Source of the DNA: an uncultured Lachnospiraceae bacterium
GTDB taxonomy: Bacteria; Bacillota; Clostridia; Lachnospirales; Lachnospiraceae
Assembly: GCA_947567595.1 (NCBI GenBank)
Contig: CANOMQ010000031.1
Span: 1 to 50,742, forward strand
Length of the DNA stretch: 50,742 nucleotides
Reading direction: 5' to 3'
The notes beneath the pieces were generated by a model. That model made no database searches, was not told the origin of the DNA, and saw nothing but the letters and a program-made list of their open reading frames with translations. Numbering within the stretch: position 1 is the first letter of the stretch; each line of letters opens with the position of its first letter. Positions 36,782 through 44,621 of the stretch are shown piece after piece. A program made the position numbers and the translations under genes.

Positions 36782-37225
36782 TTATTCCTCAACTTTCAAA
36801 ATTACTTCTTCATCATAGATACCCTCAAAACGAGTCTTATCCATGTCCCCTGAATAGGGGCCTTGCTTTACCTCTATCATTTCCACTTCCTCCAATACCT
36901 TAAAACCATGTCCCCCCGAGGTCAGTAAAATGGCATCTCCCGATTCCAATATACGGCTTTCTAAATAGTCTTTATATTCATCATAAAAATCTACTCGTAA
37001 CCTGCCTTTTTTGATAAATAACACTTCCTGCGTAAGCACTACGTTTCTATGTACCAAATTATGCACATGTGCATCAATCACTTTACCTGTCGGATGATGC
37101 ATATAGGCTAGCTGTTGTGAAAACTCATTTGGCGTGATAAAATCTACGCCCTCACACTGATAAGTGTTTTTAATGATAATAGCTAACAGTTTATCCTTTT
37201 TTTTAATTAATTGTATTTTTTCCAT
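36782..37225 (-). CDS. Cupin-like protein of surface glycan clusters
   Basis: About 147 residues. A cupin-type barrel is suggested by HHPTGKVIDAHVHNLVHR near 55 and GDAILLTSGGHGFKVLEE near 105. Histidines at AHVHN could bind metal, while the WbuC/FdtA-like sugar isomerase features are only partial. The role may be a nucleotide-sugar isomerase or a binding protein. The start at 37225 has GAGGAG upstream. Directly upstream of an aminotransferase, which supports a sugar-nucleotide role. Confidence 0.7.
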   Translation of the reverse strand: MEKIQLIKKKDKLLAIIIKNTYQCEGVDFITPNEFSQQLAYMHHPTGKVIDAHVHNLVHRNVVLTQEVLFIKKGRLRVDFYDEYKDYLESRILESGDAILLTSGGHGFKVLEEVEMIEVKQGPYSGDMDKTRFEGIYDEEVILKVEE

Positions 37226-37269
37226 ATCAATTCTCCTCACAGCTTCTAATAACAAAATAACGATTTAAC

Positions 37270-38490
37270 TTACATGATAAAGGCTTGCTCCTTTTCTAAT
37301 GGCTCAAACCATATTATTTTTTCATCTGTAATATTTAAAGCCAGCAATTGTTTTTTTATTTCTGATGCAATTATTTCATTCCGTACAGCTATCAACACAA
37401 TATCAAAATCTATCTCCTTCAAACAATTTACAGGAATACATAAATTGTTAAATTTCATTTGAAATTTTTTATCTGTCCATGCAACAATATTGTATTCTGG
37501 TTCAAGTATCATTTGACTGATATAATCTTTCCCTACTTTTCCAGCACCATATAATACTAAACGGTGCTTTTTTAATCTGTTATTATCCGGCAATAAATAA
37601 CGGACTGTTCCCAAACCCTTTTCATAAACACGGTTCATACAACCGATCATGCGGATAAGCAAATAGTTATCCATAAAATTTTTCATTTTTTCCAAGTAGC
37701 CATATTCCTTCCAAATAAGACACAGCTCATTATGCAAATTACTTTCCCGCCAAAAATTATTAATATTCCATACATGAGATAAAGAATTTTCCCGTATCAT
37801 ATAATGATATTCAGCCTTTGCTAGTACAATAAACTTATGACTTTTTAAAATTCCTCTACAAAAAGCAAGCATATCTTCTCCAAAGGATTGATTATCTGGT
37901 ACACAGCTATAGCATTCCTTTATAAAATCTGTATGAAATAACTTAGAACACAATATACTTACTAGATGTTCCCCATCACATTCATGTTGACATAAAATAT
38001 GTCTTTGTATTAATTCAATTTTATTATCCTCATTTGTAATCGTTCTGTCGCAAGTTGTTATAAACATTCTTGTATTGCCATTTCCCTCTTCCGCTATAAT
38101 GCCGCTATGTACAAAATCTGCATCCGAATTTTTCAAACAATACAACAGGTTCTGATAAAAAGTCCCTTCTATGTAATCATCTCCATCAACAAATCCCACA
38201 TATTCTCCTGATGCAATCAATAACCCTGCCTTTCTTGCAGAAACTAACCCTCCGTTTTCCTTATGGATTACCTGAATTCTTTTATCATTCTCAGCATACT
38301 TATCGCATATTTTTCCTGAACCGTCCGTAGAACCATCATCAACCAATATAATCTGTAAATCAGAATAAGATTGCATCTGTATACTTTCAATACACTTTGG
38401 CAAAAATTCCAAAACGTTATACACAGGCACAATTACACTAACTACATTATTCACATTAAGGTTAAATTTCTTATACTTATTTTTTACCAT
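37270..38490 (-). CDS. GT2 glycosyltransferase with C-terminal Rossmann module
   Basis: Same architecture as 29587-30738. GT-A part: VVSVIVPVYNVLEFLPKCI, IILVDDGSTDGSGKICDKY and VDGDDYIEGTFYQNL. C-terminal module from about residue 310: RLVLYGAGKVGKDYISQ, AWTDKKF, and the terminal KIIWFEPLEK segment. The start at 38490 is a clear ATG with AAGGA upstream and overlaps the preceding methyltransferase end by 7 bases. Confidence 0.88.
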   Translation of the reverse strand: MVKNKYKKFNLNVNNVVSVIVPVYNVLEFLPKCIESIQMQSYSDLQIILVDDGSTDGSGKICDKYAENDKRIQVIHKENGGLVSARKAGLLIASGEYVGFVDGDDYIEGTFYQNLLYCLKNSDADFVHSGIIAEEGNGNTRMFITTCDRTITNEDNKIELIQRHILCQHECDGEHLVSILCSKLFHTDFIKECYSCVPDNQSFGEDMLAFCRGILKSHKFIVLAKAEYHYMIRENSLSHVWNINNFWRESNLHNELCLIWKEYGYLEKMKNFMDNYLLIRMIGCMNRVYEKGLGTVRYLLPDNNRLKKHRLVLYGAGKVGKDYISQMILEPEYNIVAWTDKKFQMKFNNLCIPVNCLKEIDFDIVLIAVRNEIIASEIKKQLLALNITDEKIIWFEPLEKEQAFIM

Positions 38491-39464
38491 TCTATTCCTT
38501 CTACTTTTTTTGCAAGCGTCATATATCCAAAGCACAGTATCTCGTTGCTCCCCTGATCCATGTTTGCCAATTTGGATAATAAACTCATATTTTTATAAAT
38601 GCATTCATAATCCTCTTCTTGTAACTGATAGCCACAATATTTTTCTGCTATTGCTTGTATACGTAGCATTTCCTGACATAAAAATTTGAAATAATTTCCA
38701 TATTCTTTTATTTCTATAATTTCAAAGCCGTTTTCCCGCAGATGATCACGATACCAATATAGGCTAAAACCATTATAGTAATAGTATGGAGCCATATGTG
38801 TCAAGCTACATACTGGCGCCGTTAACAATAATATCCCATCTGTTTTCAAAACTCTGTTAAATTCTTTTAATGCCAATACTGGATTTTTAATATGCTCAAA
38901 TACTTCTGTACACATAATGACATCAACTGTTTCCTTTTCCAACGGCATATCAATAATATCACAAATTATGTTACACGCAGATGTATCCCACTTTGTCATC
39001 TGAAATCCTCTATGCTCTTCCTGAGGATCATATTTTCCGAAATCTTGCGCAATATATTTTAGATGTTCACAATATTTTGCATATTTCATCTCCCCTGCCC
39101 CAGCATCTAAAATAGTCTTTCCACTTTCTATTTCTGATAATTTTGTTATAACCCATGTATCCCTAATTTCCTCAATATTAATTGGAATGCCCAGCACATC
39201 TTTTGTTGATATAATTCTGTTCTCTTTAATATTATATTTCTCGTGTAGTTCCTGTTTAATTTCATCATAAAATTTTCTACTTGTAATAAATATATAATCA
39301 TATTCCTTAGTGTTAATTTCTGATGGTTGTATATAAGATCCACCCATACTTTTTCTATTCTTATCACTATATGCTACTATATCAAAATATGATTTTAAGA
39401 ATGTTTCGTATTTTTGAAACTCTCTTCCTAATCCATACACAATTACTTTTTTACCTTGATACAT
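38484..39464 (-). CDS. SAM methyltransferase with N-terminal Rossmann module
   Basis: Residues about 5-90 carry the module (KKVIVYGLGREFQKYETFL, VAYSDKNRK). Residues about 118-260 are a class I methyltransferase: TILDAGAGEMKYAKYC near 115 as motif I and MCTEVFEHIKNPVLALKE near 185, typical of methyltransferase family 11. The module is strikingly similar to that of the GT11 protein at 43493-44611, including a following FYDEIKQELHEKYNI segment. Start at 39464 has GGGGGA upstream. Confidence 0.84.
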   Translation of the reverse strand: MYQGKKVIVYGLGREFQKYETFLKSYFDIVAYSDKNRKSMGGSYIQPSEINTKEYDYIFITSRKFYDEIKQELHEKYNIKENRIISTKDVLGIPINIEEIRDTWVITKLSEIESGKTILDAGAGEMKYAKYCEHLKYIAQDFGKYDPQEEHRGFQMTKWDTSACNIICDIIDMPLEKETVDVIMCTEVFEHIKNPVLALKEFNRVLKTDGILLLTAPVCSLTHMAPYYYYNGFSLYWYRDHLRENGFEIIEIKEYGNYFKFLCQEMLRIQAIAEKYCGYQLQEEDYECIYKNMSLLSKLANMDQGSNEILCFGYMTLAKKVEGIEW

Positions 39465-39499
39465 ATGCAAGTCCCCCTATAACCCTTTTTATAAATATT

Positions 39500-40630
39500 T
39501 CAATCACATTGAACTGCCACATCTATAAGATTTTGATTCGCATCTTCCGAGCCTCCCTGACAAACTTTGCAAAATGTAAGATAGCCTAATGGTGTATACC
39601 CCAATTCGAATGCTAAGATATCCTTCTTTTGGATATCTTTGTGGAAATCCAAGCAATCATTTTCATTATCAGGAAATAACCCTGAAATGACAGCAGCACA
39701 ATTACTACAACAATGGTACAGCTTTCCTTGATAAAAATTACGACAAAATATCGCACATTTATGATAAAGCATTTCTAATTCCGAATCTGTTCTTTCCGTT
39801 GGAATGTTATCAGGAAATCCCATATCCAACCATTTTTCCCCACTTCTTTTTATATCATAACGAATATTATGATCACGAAAAACAGCTACAATGTTATCTA
39901 ATTTGCACTTATCCGGAACCGCACATGTATAATCACTAATATCAATAATTACATCCTTTTCTTTGCATAGCTTAAGGATATCCTCAGAAGGATACAGTGT
40001 TCCGTTTGTTCCTATCCTAATCTCACCAATCTGATCACTATAATTATCATATAAATATGTCACGTATTCTTTTAAATGTGGATATACAAAACCTTCTCCA
40101 CCCAATAATTTCATTTTCTTAACATAATCCACTTTACTAAACAAAAGATCTGCATCAGACAATAATTGCTCTATGGAAAAATGTTGTTTTTTTTGATATG
40201 GAATATAAGAAATGCATTTTTGACAATTCAAAGTACAAAATGTAGTCATTACAATCTCTATTCTGTCAACAATAACCTGATTTCTGACATACACATGATA
40301 AAAAGCTTCATATATTTCTTCCTGAAAAAAATTAATATTTTCTTCCCATCCTTTTTGCTTAAAGTATTCATAAATGTCCAGATATTTTTTCCTGTCCTTT
40401 TCAGCACATACAACAATGTTACTATTCTCATTCAGAACATTATAGTCATTTGTGATAATAAATTTTCTATTAGAAAACTGCTCAAATTTCTTAATATACT
40501 CGTTTTGCCTTTCCAAGCTACCAACCAAATAAACATTTAAGTACTTATTAGAAATAATATTTCCAATTGAATCAAGTTTTCTAGGTACAGTATCATCCAA
40601 TTTAGTACTGTTCATTGTAAAATTACGCAT
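39500..40630 (-). CDS. Radical SAM protein with N-terminal Rossmann-like region
   Basis: The CX3CX2C motif is FCTLNCQKC near residue 133, after IEIVMT, and the GGEG motif is KLLGGEGFVYPHL near 175. A later Cys-rich region (FCRNF, CCSNC, FCKVC; about 290-365) suggests SPASM-type auxiliary clusters. The N-terminal 110 residues have a degenerate Rossmann-like pattern (LNVYLVGSLERQNEYI, ITNDYN, NIVVCAEK) that echoes the module seen elsewhere in the operon. Radical SAM members in such operons are not well studied. Start ATG 40630 has AGGAG upstream. Confidence 0.83.
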   Translation of the reverse strand: MRNFTMNSTKLDDTVPRKLDSIGNIISNKYLNVYLVGSLERQNEYIKKFEQFSNRKFIITNDYNVLNENSNIVVCAEKDRKKYLDIYEYFKQKGWEENINFFQEEIYEAFYHVYVRNQVIVDRIEIVMTTFCTLNCQKCISYIPYQKKQHFSIEQLLSDADLLFSKVDYVKKMKLLGGEGFVYPHLKEYVTYLYDNYSDQIGEIRIGTNGTLYPSEDILKLCKEKDVIIDISDYTCAVPDKCKLDNIVAVFRDHNIRYDIKRSGEKWLDMGFPDNIPTERTDSELEMLYHKCAIFCRNFYQGKLYHCCSNCAAVISGLFPDNENDCLDFHKDIQKKDILAFELGYTPLGYLTFCKVCQGGSEDANQNLIDVAVQCD

Positions 40631-40649
40631 TTTCTCTCTCCTGTGTGCT

Positions 40650-41387
40650 TTACTTCTTTTCTGCTAAAGAATTTAAAACTACATCATTTACTAATGTATA
40701 GTGCTTTCCCCCAACCTCAATATAAGCTCCCTCATATGGAGGAAACCAAAATGCTTGAATTTTTGTGTCTACATCGTCATTTTCTAAGTCAATTTTCATT
40801 AACTCCAAAACATCCTTTTTTCTGTAGAAAAGACCCTTCCTTAGATCTTGCTTTTCTCCCTTAATCACTTTTTTAACATGTATTTCTCTCAAAATTTCTT
40901 CAAATAATTCATATAAAGCATCATTTGTTTTTTGCTTTAAACTATATGCTGTCTCTTTCCTGTAATCGATTGGAAACATTTTTTTTCGGATAATATCACC
41001 CTCATCAAACTTTTCATCTACGCAATGGACAGTTCCTCCCCATTCCGTGACTTTATTTAAAATAGCCAGATTGCATCCGCCTGATCCTCTGTAATCTGGC
41101 AGAGGTGCCGGATGAAAGTTAATACATCCAAATTTGGGTGTACTAATAAAGGGCTCTTTAATTTTCTTATCATATAACCAACTTATGGCCAAATCAGCCT
41201 GCGACGCTAAATCAACTATTTGAGTATAATCATCTCCTAGGTACTTTATGTGTTTGTTATCCAAAAGCTGACATAATCCTCTATCACCAATCACTCCTAA
41301 AAGCACATCTTTGGTCTCTTCCAGTGAATCAATAATTTTGCCAATATAGTTAGTATAGGCACTTCTAGTAAATAACAATATCTTCAA
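40650..41387 (-). CDS. Sugar formyltransferase (Fmt-like)
   Basis: The formyltransferase catalytic triad is visible: NFHPAPLPDYRG with Asn and His near residue 95, and the Asp of EKFDEGDII near 130. The N-terminal ISWLYDKKIK is typical, while no C-terminal tRNA-binding domain of methionyl-tRNA formyltransferase is evident. It likely N-formylates the amino-sugar made by the DegT aminotransferase next to it. The start is TTG at 41387 with GGAGG 8 bases upstream; a longer frame to 41402 is less likely. Confidence 0.88.
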   Translation of the reverse strand: MKILLFTRSAYTNYIGKIIDSLEETKDVLLGVIGDRGLCQLLDNKHIKYLGDDYTQIVDLASQADLAISWLYDKKIKEPFISTPKFGCINFHPAPLPDYRGSGGCNLAILNKVTEWGGTVHCVDEKFDEGDIIRKKMFPIDYRKETAYSLKQKTNDALYELFEEILREIHVKKVIKGEKQDLRKGLFYRKKDVLELMKIDLENDDVDTKIQAFWFPPYEGAYIEVGGKHYTLVNDVVLNSLAEKK

Positions 41388-41413
41388 AAACGTATCCTCC
41401 AATTCATATGTGA

Positions 41414-42370
41414 TTATTTAATAATTTCTTCATTCAAATATGCATATATATCAGATCCCAACGATATATAATCAAATCCCCCTTCTTCTAACCGTTCCCA
41501 TATCGTTATATCCATAGGTGTTACAATAACTAATGTATTTTCTTTCTCTATTTCATTTATTTTTGATACATTATCATATAAGTCTGAGTATTCATCAGAA
41601 ACTATAAATCCGCTGAATGTATACCCATATTTTTTCAAATACATTTTTATTGCTTTTCCGCGGATACCATTTCCATAAACATATATATTTGCATACATGC
41701 ATATCATCTTATTTAACTCATTTATTTCTCTTACACGGTTTGAATATGAAAAATGGAACTCTGGAAAAAAATATTCAAGAATTAGTTTTGAAATATATTC
41801 GTAATCATCGTCTGCAAAATGACATCTGTCTATATATTGGATTGTTTTATAGTTCATTTTCCGATTTAAATCAAAAAATATTAAGTCCAATTCTTCTGAA
41901 ACTATCTTTAAAATCTCGTTTCGTTTTTTAATTTCTGCATTATGGTCTAAGCCACTTTCTTCATCAGTGCATCCTTCAAATGTCAACGACATTACCTTAA
42001 CATTAGTGCTATATTTTTTTAGCAAACACAAAATTTTCTTAGTTCTATCTTTATACTGCCCTGCTGCTTCCTCTGATTGTACACATTCAATATTGTAACC
42101 ATGATGTGCTCCTATATGATAAATAATGCAATCATATTTATATGGCATTTTTTCAAAGAAATGACATATTTCTTCCATAACCATATCATCTAAAATGCTG
42201 TAGGACATTGCTAACAAGTCGACACAATACCCCCCCGCATAAAAACTTAATCTTTTTCTTATGTCTCTTGTAACAGAGTCGCCTATCAAAATAATTCTTT
42301 GTTTGCATTTATTAGCGTCTTCAATCCAATAATTCAGCCACTCTGTCGTCTCACGTCTGCTAATATCCAT
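41414..42370 (-). CDS. SGNH-like hydrolase with C-terminal Rossmann module
   Basis: Residues 1-210 resemble an SGNH hydrolase: block I IILIGDSVTRDI near 28 (catalytic Ser), block III-like IYHIGAHHGYN near 85, and block V with DRCHFADDDY near 185. Residues about 228-318 are the PglD_N-like module (NIYVYGNGIRGKAIKMYL, IVSDEYS). Likely an O-acetylesterase or related transferase acting on surface glycans; the fusion suggests the module is a shared recruitment or binding part. Not placed in a named family. Confidence 0.78.
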   Translation of the reverse strand: MDISRRETTEWLNYWIEDANKCKQRIILIGDSVTRDIRKRLSFYAGGYCVDLLAMSYSILDDMVMEEICHFFEKMPYKYDCIIYHIGAHHGYNIECVQSEEAAGQYKDRTKKILCLLKKYSTNVKVMSLTFEGCTDEESGLDHNAEIKKRNEILKIVSEELDLIFFDLNRKMNYKTIQYIDRCHFADDDYEYISKLILEYFFPEFHFSYSNRVREINELNKMICMYANIYVYGNGIRGKAIKMYLKKYGYTFSGFIVSDEYSDLYDNVSKINEIEKENTLVIVTPMDITIWERLEEGGFDYISLGSDIYAYLNEEIIK

Positions 42371-42375
42371 CTGTT

Positions 42376-43467
42376 TTACCTTTCCAAATAAAACTCTTTA
42401 ATGCATGTGCATATATACACAATCTGTTCATTTTTTAAAGTTATCATTGACGGCAGCCATAATATGCGCTTAGTCACAGCTTCTGTTACCGCAAACTCCC
42501 CACCATATCCATATGCTGGTTCTGAGTGAAGTGGCGGATAGCATTCTCTGCTGCCTACACCTCTTTCTTTTAGATACTCCTGTAGCTCTGCTCTTCTTTC
42601 GCATAATATTTCATAAAACCATGGTAAAGAATCATTAATATCAATAGAAATCATCTCTATTTGTGATATATCTTTCAGTAAATCAAAATAAAGTTTCCAA
42701 AGTTCTCTCTTTCTTTGTATGCGAGATGGTAATTTTTTCATCTGCTCTATCCCAATAACTGCCTGTAAATCAGTAAATTTAAAATTCCATCCTTTTGTTA
42801 TGTAATGGTCACTTCCGCTCTTTTCACGACCAAAATCCCTGATTAGTTTTATTTTTTCATACAAATTTTTATCATCTGTAATCAATGCTCCTCCCTGTCC
42901 TGTTGTAATAATTTTGGGTACACTGAACGAAAAACTTCCTATCTCGCCAAATCTTCCTAAATGAACTCCCCCACATCTGCTCCCTAACGATTGTGCCGCA
43001 TCCTCAATAAAATGTATTCCTCTGCTTTGACAATACACAATAAACTCATGGATATTTTCCGGGCATCTTCCATTTATTGATACAAAAATCACTGCTTTCG
43101 TTTTGAAAGTAACTGCTTCTTTCATTTTTTCAAAATCCATACAGAATGTATCTTTATTTATATCTGCAAAGACTGTTTTTGCTCCAATCAATTCAACTGC
43201 ATTTGCCGTAGCAACCATCGTATAATCGGGAACTATAACTTCATCTCCAACGTTCACTCCACAAGCCATCAAGGCAACCGAAAGACTTAACGTACCATTC
43301 GGCATTATTGAACAATATTTAGCACCTGTGAAATCTGCTATCATGCTTTCTAATTCTCGCGTCTTTTTAAATTCCATAAGCCATCCACCAGAACGAAGAT
43401 ATTCATCCATCGCTTTTCTCTCTGCATCATCAAAAGATGGCTCCATTTGGTTAATAAATTCCTGCAT
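42376..43467 (-). CDS. DegT/DnrJ/EryC1/StrS family aminotransferase (second copy)
   Basis: A 363-residue sugar aminotransferase of the DegT family, paralogous to 35656. MPNGTLSLSVALMACG, VPDYTMVATANAV and IEDAAQSLG mark the fold, and the PLP Lys is in SFSVPKIITTGQGGALITDD near 180. Start ATG 43467 is preceded by GGAG. Sits 6 bases from the SGNH gene. The two DegT copies may act on different keto-sugars. Confidence 0.9.
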   Translation of the reverse strand: MQEFINQMEPSFDDAERKAMDEYLRSGGWLMEFKKTRELESMIADFTGAKYCSIMPNGTLSLSVALMACGVNVGDEVIVPDYTMVATANAVELIGAKTVFADINKDTFCMDFEKMKEAVTFKTKAVIFVSINGRCPENIHEFIVYCQSRGIHFIEDAAQSLGSRCGGVHLGRFGEIGSFSFSVPKIITTGQGGALITDDKNLYEKIKLIRDFGREKSGSDHYITKGWNFKFTDLQAVIGIEQMKKLPSRIQRKRELWKLYFDLLKDISQIEMISIDINDSLPWFYEILCERRAELQEYLKERGVGSRECYPPLHSEPAYGYGGEFAVTEAVTKRILWLPSMITLKNEQIVYICTCIKEFYLER

Positions 43468-43492
43468 ATTATTTCTCCGTATTTCCTAATTT

Positions 43493-44611
43493 TCACATTT
43501 TAATCCAATTTTCTTCATATACATCCGGACATGAAGTAGTATTATTCCATTTTTGAGGCACTATAACGGTACCTTGTTTCCCATGTATCCATGAAGCCCA
43601 CCAACTCATTGAACTATTGGCCCCAATAATATGTTTACATTGTGAAATTAGGAAAATATTAAATTCCTTAAATTCCTGTGAATCAAGATTGTATGTAATT
43701 ACATTCATATCTCTATATTTTTCTTTGGCATATTCTTCGTCATTGGAAAACACAAAAAATTCTGCATTCGGATGCATATTACGAATGTAATCTATAGCCT
43801 TTTGATAATAGTCATCCGTACATATATCTCCAAATATTTTTCTATTTTCTTCATTTGCAATATAATCTCCCCGTCTCACCCAAATCGCCACTGACTCACT
43901 GCTTTTTATATGATGAAGTATTTTCTTTTGACGATACGATACCGCATTCTCATTAATATTCAGCAAAGTTTTCCTTATTGAATCACCGATATCATCAAAA
44001 TAACGTCCTGTTTGCCAATATCCGTTATAGTAACCACTCCCCCGCATAAATATATCTGCATCAAATTTACTCATTTCCTTTTCTGCATAATATCCTTTCA
44101 TCTTTGACACTAATACTTCTGTTTTGGACGCAATCTCTAATTTTTCATTAAATAGTCTTTCAAAAATCCAAGGTACCTGAAACGACATTAGAAACATATT
44201 TTCCGAATAATACCATGACAAATCTACTTTGACCGAAACAGTAGGATATAAAAATTGAAGTTTCTTATATAACGCATATTGAAAAAGGTAGTTCCCCATT
44301 CCTCCATACATTCTGATTACGATAACATCCTTTTCCGCTTCCATTATTTGCTTTAAACTAATTATTTGTTTCGATTGTATGTTGCAATTTTCTACTAAAT
44401 TATTTTTAATCTCTTCATAAAATCTGCTGGCAGTTACAATAATATAATCAAATTGCAAATTTTTTATTTCCTTACATCTCACAAAATTGTCACACAATAC
44501 ACTTTTCTCATCATTAGAATCGGAAACTCCTACAATAGTATACTTTTTAGAGAAATAATCTTTATAATCTAAAAAATTGGCTCCCATACCATATAAAACA
44601 ATTTTTTCCAT
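43493..44611 (-). CDS. GT11 (alpha-1,2-fucosyltransferase-like) with N-terminal Rossmann module
   Basis: Residues 1-95 carry the module (EKIVLYGMGANFLDYKDYF, VGVSDSNDE) followed by the same FYEEIKNNL stretch as in 38484-39464. From residue about 97 it is a GT11: VIRMYGGMGNYLFQYALYK, the motif AIWVRRGDYI near 240 and SSMSWWASWI near 342. The GT11 family makes alpha-1,2-fucosyl or related galactosyl links with GDP-fucose. Start at 44611 has AGGAG upstream; 11 bases after the previous stop. Confidence 0.87.
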   Translation of the reverse strand: MEKIVLYGMGANFLDYKDYFSKKYTIVGVSDSNDEKSVLCDNFVRCKEIKNLQFDYIIVTASRFYEEIKNNLVENCNIQSKQIISLKQIMEAEKDVIVIRMYGGMGNYLFQYALYKKLQFLYPTVSVKVDLSWYYSENMFLMSFQVPWIFERLFNEKLEIASKTEVLVSKMKGYYAEKEMSKFDADIFMRGSGYYNGYWQTGRYFDDIGDSIRKTLLNINENAVSYRQKKILHHIKSSESVAIWVRRGDYIANEENRKIFGDICTDDYYQKAIDYIRNMHPNAEFFVFSNDEEYAKEKYRDMNVITYNLDSQEFKEFNIFLISQCKHIIGANSSMSWWASWIHGKQGTVIVPQKWNNTTSCPDVYEENWIKM

Positions 44612-44621
44612 CACCATTCTC

